Notes: generated by a model from the letters alone, not told the origin. A DNA stretch of 64,000 bases from Elysia chlorotica (GCA_003991915.1 RQTK01000048.1:345898-409897); one strand, 5' to 3'; shown: positions 11,510 through 23,925, numbered from the stretch's first letter. A program made the numbers and translations.

Positions 11510-13616
11510 TACTTTCGGTTTCGGTTTCTCCATGGCTGTGAATGATTCATTAGGCGTAAGGGGTTTAATGAACTGCATCTATGTTTGCATCCACTTTTGT
11601 GAGAAATGATAATTACAACACTTCTAATAAAAAAAAGTCGTTTGGAAGCCAGGTGCAGTTTTCTTCCCGGGTGAAAAAGTGGACGGTCAACCAGAATGTG
11701 ACTAATGGAGACAGTTGCAGGCATGACACTGTGGAGGCTCTTCACCTCTCAGTGGGAAGGCGTGGTAAGATGAGAATGTCCCAGTCGGACACCTGGTCTC
11801 GTCTTATAACCTGAGTCACTCCCGCCCAGTAACTTAAATGTGGTTGGGCACAGTGTAGTTTGTTGTTTGTCAGGTTATTCCATGGTGCCTTCCAGTTGTC
11901 TCCAGTTGTCTCTAATAAATGTATGTATAATTGGCTTTGCGTCTGATGCAAGCATCTGCACCTGGGTAGGTTTCAGTTCGAGTCCAATCTTGGCGAGTTC
12001 ATCAGCCATTTCATTTCCCTCAATTCCAACGTGGGGGATCAAGCAGAGAGCAATTCTCTTACCATTTTGCTACAGTTCGTGGATTTCTCTCAATATGTAA
12101 AGTTTTGGTGTTGTTGTTTTTTTGGTGGTTTTTTTTTTTTTGATTTTTCAAGTTTGCCTCTCTCCGACTGCCTTTACCAAGAAAAGCGAGTCAGAGAGGG
12201 TTAACATTTTTGTCTTCTCCTTAGGTGGAGACAGTGTCGAATGTCATGCACAGGGCCACTGCCTCCGCGGTAAATATTGACGCCCTAGCGCTCACCCCGC
12301 AGAAATTTATTTGCTGAGGATGAGTGACAGGCAGCTCCAACGCAGGTCTCATCTTTAGACCCGTCAGTGAAAAGTAGATAATGGTCAGAATGAATGGCTA
12401 TTATTTGTTCAAATTTTTCTCTACATAATTCTGGAGGGGTTTTGTCCTGGAGAGCTTTTGCTTTATACCTTCACTGGAAGTTGGATAAGAGAGTATTAAC
12501 TTCTTAATGCCTAGATAGTCGTTTTGCTACCATTCTTTCGAAAAGTTTACAGAGACAGCTTGTTAAATAATTTTGCCGGTTTTCCGAGTCTTTTCCAGGT
12601 TTAGAAATGGGGATAACTGTAGCCTGGCGTCAGGACTCTGGAAAAGTACCCGGTACCTCATGCTCAAATTTTATCACATAGGTGTAAAAGAATGTCAGTA
12701 CATTGCTTTGGGAGGTGTTTTTTTTGTTTTTTATAAATGTTTTATGCAGGAGATCTGGGACAGCGGCCGTCTCCTTCAGAGGTTTTCAGGCAGGAATAAA
12801 TTCTATTTATGGTGAATGGTTTGCTGTGATCTTTAAAGCAGTCTGAAGAGAAGTAAACCGATCTCTCATCAGACCGTTCTTTAATTTAATGTTTGAACTA
12901 GAGAAAAATTGTGGTGCTTGAATGAGTTCTGGGAAAATGCAGCTCCTAGTGCGTTTGCAATTTCCTCTTCCTCCTCCTCATAATGATCTATCAGCATATT
13001 TTATGTGTTTTCATGGGGAGGGGATATTTTTTCTCTTTAGTTTGATCTTTCTATATCTCGGAAAGGGGAGTATCTTTATTGATGTTCGAGATATATCGTT
13101 TCCAAGATTGTGCGCCGAGCCGCCGCATGTTCCTTTCCAAATTATCCACGGCGATATTTACTCTAAAAGTAAAAGCTAGAAAGGCTTTTTCCCCGGCTCG
13201 AATTGCCAGTTCCGCGAAAACCTGGTTCTACAGCCAGTGCCGATAGGCAATTCGAGCCAGGGAAAAGGCGTTTCTAGATCCATGACATCAGAGTAGGAGA
13301 CTTAGGCAGAGGGTGGAAGATACACCGAACAGAGGGATTTCCATTAAGTCATGCGGACTGCTCGGCTAAGTAGACTTGAGAGGGATAAGTCTGTGATGGA
13401 CATTATTTTTTACAAAGATAGAAGTGCTGCCGCTTAGACCATCCGCACCATCGCCGTGGTGATGATAGGCAGAGATGCCTCGGATGTTGAAGTCATGTAA
13501 TTTTGTCTTTTGAGGGCGATTTTTCCAAACACAAACGAACTTTAAAAATTCATACAAAATCAACCACAAACATAAATGTAATGAAATACATTTTAACAAA
13601 TAAAAGAGAAGTTGAA
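11510..13616 (-). mobile_element. Jockey/I-like LINE, copy I (EN end, linker, RT start, RNase H; RT core missing)
   Basis: Minus-strand reading from 13616 down: end of an AP-endonuclease domain (KTKLHDFNIRGISAYHHHG, SGSTSIFVKNNVHHRLIPL); the linker typical of the clade (AIRAGEKAFLAF, SWKRYISNINKDTPLSEIW); the first RT block (FPESWRQATVIPISKPGKDS, LCKLFERMVAKRL) at ~12650-12500. It then jumps straight to an RNase H domain (LLFTDGSKDETCVGAACHS at ~12340; HVGIEGNEMADELAKIGL at ~12000), so the RT palm with its catalytic Asp pair is deleted. Several frame changes show it is dead. A C-terminal Cys-rich remnant follows near 11700. Domain matches are by eye; exact clade is uncertain. Confidence 0.7.
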
Positions 13617-14420
13617 CATTGTTTATCTTTTCCAGGATGACGGTGGCTTGGCGCCAGGCCTCTGGAAAAGTACCTGATGCTCAAATTTCATCAAATAGGT
13701 GTAAAAGCGGCCGACTCCTTCAGAAATTTTAAGGAGGAATACATTCTTTTTACAGTGATTGGTTTATTATAATCTTTGAGGCGTCTGAAAAGAAGTCAAC
13801 CGGTTTCTCCTCAGACTGTTCTTTAAATGTTTGAATTAGAGAAGAATAAATGTGATGGAGGAGTTCTGGGAAAATGCTGCTCCTATTGGATTTGCAATTT
13901 CCTCTTCATCCTTCGCATAATTATGATCTATCAGCATATTGTACATTATGTGTTTTAATAGGGAGGGGATATTTCTTTTTTTATCTTTCTAACCGGCCTC
14001 CACATCTCCGAAAGGGGGGTATTTTTATTAATGTTCGAGATATATTGTTTCCACGATTGCCGCTATTTCAGGCGTATTGTACGCCAAGCCGCTGCACATT
14101 GCTTTCTAAAAATAGTTATATTATCCACGGTGAGATTTGCCCTTAAAGCTAGAAAGGCTTTTTTCCGTGGTTCATATTGCCAGTTCCTCGAAAAGACAAA
14201 CCCTGGTTCGACAGCCAGTATCGACAGGGCAATTCGAGCCAGGAAAAAAACGTGTCTGTCCCTGACTCAGAGTAAGTGACTTAAGCAGAAGATGGAAGAA
14301 ACACCGAACAGAGAGATTTCCCTTAAAGTAATGTTGCGGACTGCTCGGCCCTAACGCCTGTTAAGTAGAGTGGAGAGGGATAGGTCTGTGATGAACATTA
14401 TTTTTTTTACAAAGATAGAA
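13617..14420 (-). mobile_element. Jockey/I-like LINE, copy II (diverged)
   Basis: Second partial copy in the same orientation. It restarts at the RT-start block (GTTCC-like PEAWRQATV at ~13640-13660) and repeats the linker region with many small changes and indels relative to copies I and III. It ends at ~14415 before the next RT-start remnant. Its greater divergence suggests it is an older or different subfamily member. Confidence 0.6.
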
Positions 14421-15642
14421 CCGATACCTCATGCTCAAATTTTATCAAATAGGTGTGAAAGAATGTCAGTACATTGCTTTGGGAGGTGTTTTTTTTTTTT
14501 TTTATAAATGTTTTATGCAGGAGATCTGGGACAGCGGCCGTCTCCTTCAGAGGTTTCAGGCAGGAATAAATTCTCTTTATGGTGAATGGTTTGTTGTAAT
14601 CTTTAGAGCAGTCTGAAGAGAAGTAAACCGATCTCTCCTCAGACCGTTCTTTAATTTAATGTTTGAACTAGAGAAGAATTGTGGTGCTTGAATGAGTTCT
14701 GGGAAAATGCAGCTCCTAGTGCGTTTGCAATTTCCTCTTCCTCCTCCTCATAATGATCTATCAGCATATTTTATGTGTTTTCATGGGGAGGGGATATTTT
14801 TTCTCTTTAGTTTGATCTTTCTAATCGGTCTCCATATCTCGGAAAGGGGAGTATCTTTATTGATGTTATCTCGAACATCAATAAAGATTCTCCCCTTTCC
14901 GAGGCCGATTAGAAAGATCAAATTAAAGAGAAAAAATATCCCCTCCCCATGAAAACACATAAAATATGCTGATAGATCATTATGAGGAGGAGGAAGAGGA
15001 AATTGCAAACGCACTAGGAGCTGCATTTTCCCAGAACTCATTCAAGCACCACAATTTTTCTCTAGTCCTCCATATCTCGGAAAGGGGAGTATCTTTATTG
15101 ATGTTCGAGATATATCGTTTCCAAGATTGTGCGCCGAGCCGCCGCATGTTCCTTTCCAAATTATCCACGGCGATATTTACTCTAAAAGTAAAAGCTAGAA
15201 AGGCTTTTTCCCCGGCTCGAATTGCCAGTTCCGCGAAAACCTGGTTCTACAGCCAGTGCCGATAGGCAATTCGAGCCAGGGAAAAGGCGTTTCTAGATCC
15301 ATGACATCAGAGTAGGAGACTTAGGCAGAGGGTGGAAGATACACCGAACAGAGGGATTTCCATTAAGTCATGCGGACTGCTCGGCTAAGTAGACTTGAGA
15401 GGGATAAGTCTGTGATGGACATTATTTTTTACAAAGATAGAAGTGCTGCCGCTTAGACCATCCGCACCATCGCCGTGGTGATGATAGGCAGAGATGCCTC
15501 GGGTGTTGAAGTCATGTAATTTTGTCTTTTGAGGGCGATTTTTCCAAACACACACGAACTTTAAAAATTCATACAAAATCAACCACAAACATAAATGTAA
15601 TGAAATACATTTTAACAAATAAAAGAGAAGTTGAACATTGTT
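14421..15642 (-). mobile_element. Jockey/I-like LINE, copy III (with internal inversion)
   Basis: Nearly identical to copy I (12650-13616) over the linker and endonuclease end, and stopping at the same 5' point (GAAGTTGAACATTG). The shared end point suggests duplication of one insertion rather than two independent 5' truncations. Unlike copy I it contains an extra inverted ~200-bp piece that forms a long palindrome (14669-15066). The endonuclease end reads KTKLHDFNTRGISAYHHHG. Confidence 0.65.
14669..15066. repeat. ~400-bp palindrome (inverted repeat with almost no spacer)
   Basis: Two arms of ~195 bp meet at ~14867 with a loop of only a few bases. Both strands encode the same peptide start (MSSGKMQLLVRLQFP from 14692 forward and from 15041 reverse). 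The right arm lacks ~9 bases present in the left arm. The palindrome lies inside LINE copy III. Confidence 0.9.
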
Positions 15643-15649
15643 TTCAATC

Positions 15650-17205
15650 AACTTGACTGTGTATTCATTTTTTTTTTTTGCTTTTGAATTTTTAAAAAAA
15701 CCAACATTTTTTAAATGAAAAAAGTGCTATTGTTTTTTCTAAAGCCTCCTATAGGTTCGTCAAAGTCTTAAATGTCAATGTCGTCAGAATGGGGCTGACC
15801 TCTTTCTCACAAAAGTCACGTGATGCTTGTAAGTCGGCTAGTGAAACTATGCTCTAGCCTAATCAGCAGATAGTTTACAACAACAACACACAAAAATGCA
15901 ACCATCACGTGATTTTGTTTACATTTTTTAGATAAAGAGGTCATCCTTATTGTCATCAACATTTTCTAGATTAGGGTAATCAATCAATGATGCATGAAGT
16001 TGAATGCCATCCTGACTGATAATTGTTGATTGCAATTGAACTTTGAAGTGAAACCTAATCTAGATCTAGCGCACATAGGGCCTAAGTCATTCAACAGTGT
16101 GCCTTGATTGCGCTCCACTCTATGTGTTATTTTTGACGTTACATCATGGAGTACTTAATAATAATAGTAAGCTATGCGTTACATGCATCGCCTGTATTTT
16201 GATTGGCAAAGACCGTGATAGAATTTCCTAAACAAACCGAAAATAGGAACTGTGGACATTTTCATGTACTAATCAATACTAAAGACGCGTAGATTTCATT
16301 TTTTTTTTTTTTTTTTTGGGGGGGGGGGGGGGGCGCTCATATCTTGTCAGGCTTAGGTGTTATTTTATTTATCACCCATTTTACCCGTCCATGGGTCATA
16401 ATTCTAACTGTAGAGCAAAAAGTGCAAAAGTAAATCCATGCCGAAAATTGTTGTGGCCTAATCTAGATCTATAATTTTCACGTGTTTTTTTTTTAATAGT
16501 AAGAGCATAATTATTTGACGAAAACATTAATTTAAAACTATCAGTACGCAACACATCGTACATATATGAAGTGTAAAAGTACGTAGGTTTTTCCACCGTT
16601 CATGAGCGGTGAAAAAGAACGCGTTTTTTTTTATTTGTTTTAATTGCTGTTGTTGTTGTTTTTTTGTTTATTTTGGGTTGTTTTTTTCCCTTCACCTTCT
16701 AATAATGGTGGAAGAAAATGCCAGATATTTTTTTCACCGTCGATAAACGGTGGAAAAGCACGCGGCCCTTGAAAATGTACTAAAATTCAGGCTGAAATAT
16801 TTCGTGTCAACACTATCAGTATCACCACTACCTGTTCTTGTTTGCTGTTCTTTTTGTGTGTGTGTGTTTTTTTAATTATTATTGTTTTTGGTTTTGTTTG
16901 TATATTTTCAATACAATATAGGCGTTGCTGTGCTGACGTATCGTAAATTCAAATTCTTAAGCACGACATGCCATTCGTCGGCAATATTAAATTCCACTTA
17001 ACTTCAACTTAAGTGGATCATCAGTTTTCAACTGTTACACATGACCTTTTTCTCCAGGCATGAATGCGGCTATCAGCGTACACTTCCCTCTCAACCTTGG
17101 TATGTTTTCTTTATCATACCAATCTCCAAAACCTCTGCACTTAAATAATTGTATGCATGTTAGGCCCAGTCCACCATATCAGTTTTGTTAGTTGTTTTGT
17201 TTGTT
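15650..17205. other. Intergenic, no supported gene
   Basis: AT-rich sequence with T and G homopolymers at 16298-16333. Near 16585-16760 lie three short inverted motifs around TTTTTCACCGTYCATGARCGG. No gene. Confidence 0.5.
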
Positions 17206-17207
17206 AG

Positions 17208-17358
17208 TCACTTAACCTCCAACGTCAGCACTATGTTATAGGTCATAATGGGCGGATCCCATGACTGATGTGCACACGAGACAGAGCGGGGAGACCTAGA
17301 TTCTAAGACGGTCACATTAAACGGATAACAACCCAACCAATAGGGAGCGAAGTCGGAC
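17208..17358 (-). repeat. SINE body fragment
   Basis: Reversed copy of the common SINE body: CCAACGTCAGCACTATGTTA, then CACACGAGACAGAGCGGGGA, then CGGTCACATTAAACGG and CCCAACCAATAGGGAGCGAA. Confidence 0.6.
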
Positions 17359-17589
17359 AAATAGATTCTCCTGTAGTAGATAATGATATATACACAGCAG
17401 AGTATTAAAATGCCACTGATTAATCAGAGGGAAAAAAACAACAAACAATTCCATTGTAATCTGGTGGAAAGTTACTGTTGTTTCAAAAACAAACTCTGCC
17501 ATAACAATGCGAGTTAGACATCTTTAATTGAAATAAAAGATATGGACTAAGTAATAAGATACGACACTACAACATCAGAGTGAGGGGTC

Positions 17590-17866
17590 AGTTGAGTTTG
17601 ATTCTTAACACCAACGTCAGCAGAAAGGCTATATCGAAGACTGGTCCCAAGACTAACCTCTGACAATACTACGTGCTGCCACACAGCGAGAGTGCAGGGA
17701 TCCCAGGACTTCTGTCGCAGCCAGTCAAATTATACCAACACCGACTCAACCAGTAGGGGAAAAAAATTGCACAATATTTTTATACATTTTTGACCAATCG
17801 TCGGTTTCAAACCAGGGGATCGCCCGATTGGGAGACAAATGCTCTACCACTTTCGCCCGACAGAGT
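17590..17866 (-). repeat. tRNA-derived SINE, near full length
   Basis: Reversed copy with body (CCAACGTCAGCAGAAAGGCT, then CTGCCACACAGCGAGAGTGC) and a tRNA-like head at ~17815-17866. On the minus strand the head reads AAAGTGGTAGAGCATTTGTC. Confidence 0.65.
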
Positions 17867-17867
17867 T

Positions 17868-17985
17868 CAAGTGTCCTCTCAGTCTCTGTTTGGCAGCATA
17901 TAAAATATCGGACGTTAGTCTTGGGACTCGTCCACGGTATAGCCTAGCTGCCAAGGTTGGACATTAGAGGTAGAATGCACAAACA
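17868..17985 (+). repeat. SINE body fragment, opposite orientation
   Basis: Forward-oriented body (TTTGGCAGCATATAAAATAT, then GTTAGTCTTGGGACTCGTCC) directly after the reversed copy. The two make a head-to-head pair that can fold into a long hairpin. Confidence 0.6.
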
Positions 17986-18095
17986 TGATGTTTAAATCTC
18001 GTCGTAAAAAGCCTTCTTTTTCTTATATTGCTACGAAGAGACGTAACCTAGAAGGCTAATTTTACGTCTTGTTTGTGCATTCTATTCTACCCTAG
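17969..18095. mobile_element. Foldback MITE, copy 1
   Basis: About 127 bp with terminal inverted repeats of ~40 bp: the left arm starts GGTAGAATGCACAAACAT and runs to AAAAAGCCTTCT. The right arm is its complement (AGAAGGCTAATTTTACGTCT, then TTTGTGCATTCTATTCTACC). A short loop (TTATATTGCTACGAAG) separates them. A related piece occurs at 48.06 kb. No coding capacity. Confidence 0.6.
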
Positions 18096-18099
18096 AAAC

Positions 18100-19490
18100 G
18101 AACTAAACTTCAAGCCAGCTGATGTAGGCATGATTCAAGAGCCGTGACATAAAGAAAAAGCGTATCTTCTTCAAAAAAAGATCTAAATCCACGATGGGTT
18201 AGGTTTCCCCGTGTACTCGCTCTATTGTACGTAGTGTATTTCCAACAAGAAATTATATTAAGAAAAACACGTAAACGAATAGAAAAAATGACAGTTGTTT
18301 TTCATAGTATTATTTTAATCAAAATTCTTAGAACCAGATTAATAATCCACTTTGTCCAAAAAAATGTTTTTCTTAACATGCGACAAATTACATGTAATTG
18401 GAAATAACAAGTTTGAATGAACAAGAGAAGATTGTGACGGAGAATACATTATAACACGTGTAAACAAAAAATAAATAATAAATAAATACAAATACAAATA
18501 TACAAAACTCGAGATCTGGGGTAGTAAGGGTAGTAAGTACAACTGAGCCATGAACTAAGACCAGAGACTAAGAGTTGTTAATACCATTAAAAACTAATCT
18601 TAGTCGGGGGCCTAAATTTGAGCATTGTTGACTTACTACCCTTGAAGACATTCTTGTACGAGTTTATAGTGAATGTGTCTAAATAAACTAAGACACCGTT
18701 TGTTGTCAACAGCTCTGTCACAACGCACACGAACTAATAATCTCTGAATAAGGTGGGTCATAATTCACTTAGACTCTAGGCTGATTTTATGGATTGAAAA
18801 TCGTGCATTCTATTTCACACAGTGATACAGTTTACTGCTTTGATGACACACACAAACACACGCCATAACCAATCCCCCCAAAAATGATACTTGATAGTGA
18901 TTATTCCGGCGCAAAGTTATACCATTCAATGCCTTTCTATATACTTCATTTTGTTGTAGAGTTGTGTTTAACCTTACCAGTACAAAGTCGGACAAAAATG
19001 TTCCGACACCTACTTTTATTTATCATTTCATTGAAACTAAAGCCCTTAACCAATTTCTGGTCTCCTAGTTATGCCTTTTATCTACCGTTTTCACAATGTT
19101 GCAATTTGACATCTCTCGGACAAAACCAAAAAGTAAAAACGTTACGAGTAAAGATAGCACTATGATTATACATTTTGACCCATAATGTATACACATGTAT
19201 AGCATGCCGTGTTACAAAGGATGAACCTCTACAAAACATACTACTAGATCTATACTGTATGGTTTGCAGATGTTATCAGTTTTGACACAGTAACTACTAG
19301 TATATTTCATTATTAACATTCCTTTGGTGTCATTAGAGTGACCCGCCCTCAGCACACAAAAAAGCAATCTTTCCCTGTCGCTTTCTACTTCCTGTCTTTC
19401 GAACAACAAGATACTTAGTATGGCCGTCAGGAACAGAAATCTATTTGAATTTCTAGATTGTCAGGTGTGCATTCACTCGCAATCGCTTTT
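18100..19490. other. Intergenic, no supported gene
   Basis: AT-rich; short open frames lack domains. Nothing else stands out. Confidence 0.5.
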
Positions 19491-19497
19491 GTGAAAC

Positions 19498-19975
19498 TCT
19501 GTGACTGTCTTCGATTTGATGCCAAATCTGATCATCCAGAAATCAAAGACAAAAACGAGATTTTTCGCGCCGATTCGAGATTTGTGGAGAAAGTTTATTA
19601 CGACAGTGGAGAGGCATAATGTTATGGATATCGCATCCATTGCGTCCTCACAGCTCAAAATACCCCATGGGAACATTTCCACAACTCATAATCCGCGAAA
19701 GTTACTTTCAATTGAGCATTTCTCAAGATCTCATTCTGCCACAAAGTGAACGACATCAACACAAAACCAAACTCCAATCATCTGCCGCAGATGCCAAGCC
19801 GTCTCTGTTTCCAAAAGAAAGAGATTTGAACAGTGCCCTGGAAAACTTGACAAAAAGAACTGGAATTGAGTCAAACGGCCATGTACTGGAAGGGTTAAGA
19901 ATAACTAATTCAATTCACTCCACACAGGTCGATACAGACAAAAAAACTTTTTACCCGAGATATCATCAAAAATAA
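19498..19975 (+). pseudogene. Possible piggyBac-like transposase remnant
   Basis: Open frame 19501-19749 contains FFAPIRDLWRKFITTVERHN, which resembles the piggyBac DDE-domain segment (pattern DK.APIR.LW.KF). A weaker stretch, LKIPHGNISTTHNPRK, could match the following LxPFRGxxxFxxYxPxKPxK block. A second frame, 19619-19975, continues with a hydrophilic tail I cannot place. GC is higher than in the flanks. The expected catalytic Asp is not seen, so it would be a decayed DNA-transposon fragment. The match is short; it could also be an unrelated reading frame. Confidence 0.3.
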
Positions 19976-19979
19976 ATAG

Positions 19980-21225
19980 ACAATGATATAACGAGATTCA
20001 CAGCCTTGGGTGACTTATGGAGGGTAAACATTTGTTCAATAAAATCAAATACAATAAAATTATATTATTTGTAAGGTTAAAAGTGTTCAATTGGAAAATT
20101 CAAAAGCAAGAGTATTGTATAATATTTATTGGGTATCAATTTGAAGTCAAAATATCTCCAAAGAGAATAAAAGTCTTGTAAACAGACTGACAACAAACAT
20201 ATTCTAGGTAACATGTGCATGCAGTTTAGTTAAAGATTAAATATAATATTGTCCTTCTTCGAGTGTATATGGGGACTAAGAATGTGGGTAACAGTTCTGA
20301 GTATAAGAGGGACAGTGAACATCAAGAGAAAACGAAATTCTAGCATCACTGTACGTTTAAAGTTCATTAAACTTCCATAATCATCATCTTCTTCACCATA
20401 ATCATCATCATCAAAAGCAGCAGTTGCCAATATCATCACCATCACCATCATCGTGATTGTCATCATAATAACCACCCTTATAACTCTCATAACGTATACA
20501 TATAGAAACTACATTCAACCAAAGGAATAAAATGCCTTTATAGGAGTATACGGTGAAAATGTGATTAACAAAAAAACAACTATCAATTAGACCAGAATAA
20601 TATACGTTAATCTGGGCAGTGCAAATTTAACTGGCAGGGATAAAGTAGGGACTCAGCATGATCGGTATATGACCAATGTTTGAGTGGAATGAAGAGGGAT
20701 ATGTACAGTGCTACCTGATTAAGGCTTCTGAAAATATAATTTTATTATAACCGATTCTATCCTAATCATGTTGCAGTAGAGCTTACTGAACAATTTACAA
20801 GGTCCGAAAAACATTTTCTTTAAAAAGTACGTATAGTGCAGGTTATGTCTTTTGTGTAGTTTTGTAATTCTTACAGCCCCACTATATCTTTTTTCATTCT
20901 TTTTTTTTTAAATTGTGCCTTGTAAGTCGGAGTATGGCTGAGTCCCTTGTGGTTCAGGTGTTTTTTACAAAGATTGAATGGCCAAATCCACAAGCCCACC
21001 CCACTGGAGAAGCGATCTGATTAAATCCACGACAGACAAGGAAAAGTGAACAACTCAGGGATTTAAAGGCAAGACAATACAAAAAAATGGCAAGATTCGC
21101 CTAGTGATAACGTTTTCTGCCAAACAGTTCATCTGGCACAGCAAATTTCTACATAAATTGGCGCAAGTCCTGCCAATCGACTCAGAACAACTCAAGCGTT
21201 TCAAGCAGGTGTCGACTTGCTAGTA
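19980..21225. other. Intergenic, no supported gene
   Basis: AT-rich, with a (ATC)n-like stretch at 20375-20475 giving a spurious Asp/Met-rich frame on the minus strand. Confidence 0.5.
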
Positions 21226-21227
21226 GT

Positions 21228-21432
21228 AGAAGGTAGAGGGTGGTATCTTAATGCCCAACGTCAGAAACTAGGCGTCATTGTGGGCCTGACCCTAGAGCCG
21301 GATTTCTTGGACTTTGACGATCATATAAAATACTAACACCGACCTAACGAGTACGGAGAAAAGGCAGTAATCAGAACAAAACTCAAACCCCAGACCTCAT
21401 GCATCTGAGTTTGACGTTTTAAGTCAACTTGC
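21228..21432 (-). repeat. SINE, decayed
   Basis: Reversed, degenerate copy: TGCCCAACGTCAGAAACTAG, then ACACCGACCTAACGAGTACG, then a B-box remnant (CAAAACTCAAACCCCAGACC). Confidence 0.45.
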
Positions 21433-22565
21433 AGTAGCAAACAAAATCAACTTTTCTTAGATCCCCTCCAAATCAAATTTTGCGAGGAGAGTATGTCACT
21501 TGAAACACAGCCTAACTAACAATTCTTCAAAGCGATCAATGAAATTAAATCTATAGATAATACATTGTCTTACCAAGCTCTAGAAGGAGGAAGGGTGTAA
21601 GGATCATCCAGATAAATAATAATAATTTCTAAGGATTCATACGAATTTTTAGAAATCCCCCAAACATGCACATTGACACATATGAAATACATGTATATCT
21701 TGAATCATTCAATTATTATGAAAAGTTTTTAAAAAAAACCACTTTGAACGTAAAACCACAAAGCATTTTTAGCAAGATAATGCCGAAATTATCTAAAAAT
21801 CTGATTAGAAAAGTACCGGGAAATACAAACAGGGCAAATAGATACTGTAGGGTAACACTTATTGAGACCAGTCTCCTTAGGAATGATTGATGGGAGGTTC
21901 TGAACTCTGTACGCTCTTTGCCAAAAAATGATGTACAAGTGAGCAAGCACCATGTTGAACTTGAAGCATAGACAGAAAAGTTGATCAAATGCATAATAAT
22001 AATATCATTATTAAACGTTGATGTGAAGCAACGAAGTAGAGAAAACTGGGGACCGAATGCTTAAACATTGAAGAGAAGTGACGAACCATATATAAGTTGA
22101 TCGAATGCATGATATACTTTGAAGTGAAGAGGCCAAAAAAAGAATTATTATATGTCTAAGAAAAGTGACCAAACATAGAAGAAAGTTTATTGAATGCTAT
22201 AAATGCAAAGTTAGTGGGTAGTCTATGGTTGAATAAATCAGTCAAAAGGGTTGTATGCCCTCTCCTCTGCATATTTCACGATGTGATTTTTTAGGTGCAA
22301 AGTTTTACAATAGAATACTTTTCATTTCGTATAGTGAGCATTGCTTAAGAATATGGACTCAATTATAGTGAAACTTTCCCACCAAAATAATCCATTTCTC
22401 GTACTGATATTCGTATACGCAGCAGATAGTGGTTCAAAACATTTAATTCATTGGAGAGATAGACAGAGAGACAGAGAGAGGGAGAGAGCACGAACAAGAG
22501 AGAGAAACTCAACTGCTACCAAGGCAAATATCTACATGGTCGGTTTCTCGACCTTGAGATTCATA

Positions 22566-22745
22566 CAGCTATGAGTAAGTGACAACTTTACTGCCCAACA
22601 TCATCAACAAGGCTATATCGTGGAAGGGTACCAAGACTAAAGTCTGATAAATGTACACCCTGCCATAACGAGAAGAAGCAGGAACACCTGGACTCCTGTC
22701 CCAGCCGGTCGCATTATACTGACACCCAACCAGTAGCTGATAAAT
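22566..22745 (-). repeat. SINE body copy
   Basis: Reversed body: TGCCCAACATCATCAACAAG, then CCAAGACTAAAGTCTGATAA, then CTGTCCCAGCCGGTCGCATT and CACCCAACCAGTAG. Confidence 0.55.
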
Positions 22746-22809
22746 TCAAACAAATAAAGAGTTTTGAACGAGACCAATACTCTATTATAACTTATGCCAG
22801 TTTACCCTC

Positions 22810-22990
22810 TGTTGGTGGCTGAGTGAGAAATCACCCTCATGGAGTGCCGTGCTGGTTAACGTTGGTGACAATGTCCCTCCACATCTCTCAGTCCTCGCAT
22901 TTCATGATCAGTGCCTCCATCCCTTTGCATCCACCAATCAGTCGTCCCCATTCCAGTTCTTTCCTCTCTATATGTCTCTCTCCCTCTGTC
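22810..22990 (-). mobile_element. RTE-like LINE, 3' fragment
   Basis: On the minus strand a frame ends with REMWRDIVTNVNQHG, matching the C-terminal [16 protein letters not shown] of the longer copy at 44 kb. Upstream residues include KGMEALIMKCED. Only the last ~55 codons remain, so it is severely 5'-truncated and diverged. It lacks the clean (TGA)n tail of the other copies. Confidence 0.5.
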
Positions 22991-23825
22991 CATTCATGCT
23001 GTAAGGCTTCCTTGCCTTAATGTGCTCACCACAATCCCAAAACCATGTACTTTGCAGAATACAAATTGAGAAGCAAAAATTTTTAAAAACCTAATTATAA
23101 TGACCCATAAAAGTTTTGAAAGTCATCAAGTTTTTTAGCGGATTAATTGACATCATATCAAAATCTGAAAAATAAAAGCAATATGGATTTCAAAATATTA
23201 CAAAACTAAAAAATGAGAACATTTTTTTTGAAAAATCAAAATAAAGACAGTGAATTGTCACAAGCGTAAAACTTCTATAGCCAATCTGGTAGGTACAACA
23301 CCTACTAGCAATTAAAAAAATACTCCCAACGTTTGCGGAAATAAAAAAAAGAGATTTTTGGATTTTTTTTTTCCACATAGCAACCGACACTTTACAATGT
23401 ATCTTGAATACACATGCCTTCAGTTTATGAGGTTGCTGTGATATTCTTATGCACAAAACTCCGAATTATAAAAGAATAAGCAAATGCAAAGACAAAACAT
23501 ACCAAGACACCTTGTTCCAGACAAACGCTTGACAAGTCTTCAATAAAAACATAGACAGTAGTTTTGTCTATTTAAAAAAAAAAAATTAGCGAATGAAACA
23601 GATAGCTATCAATTTTTCTTCTTCTTGTTTTGTATGCATAATAATTATTTACAACAAAAGGAACAAGGAAAAAAAATGATGTTGGAGATTCATTGAGCAG
23701 TGCTTATCTATATATGTGGATGGGTTCGGAAAACTGTTATTGAGCAGGTACGCTAGTGAGAGTAGTTGGGGCAGCTTTGTACCAATACCTCACCCGCACA
23801 AAAACTTATAATTAAAAAAACGGTT

Positions 23826-23925
23826 ATTTTCTTTATGTCCAACGTTAGCAACTAGTCTGTATCATGGACGGGTTCCAAGACTAATGCCTGACAACTTTAC
23901 ATGCATCAACACGGAGATAGACCGG
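23826..23925 (-). repeat. SINE body fragment
   Basis: Reversed body: TGTCCAACGTTAGCAACTAG, then GACGGGTTCCAAGACTAATG and CCTGACAACTTTACATGC; the head is absent. Confidence 0.5.

Noticed and set aside
14692-15041. Identical protein encoded on both strands
   Set aside because: Not a gene; it is the LINE palindrome read in both directions, antisense to the LINE's own frame on one arm.
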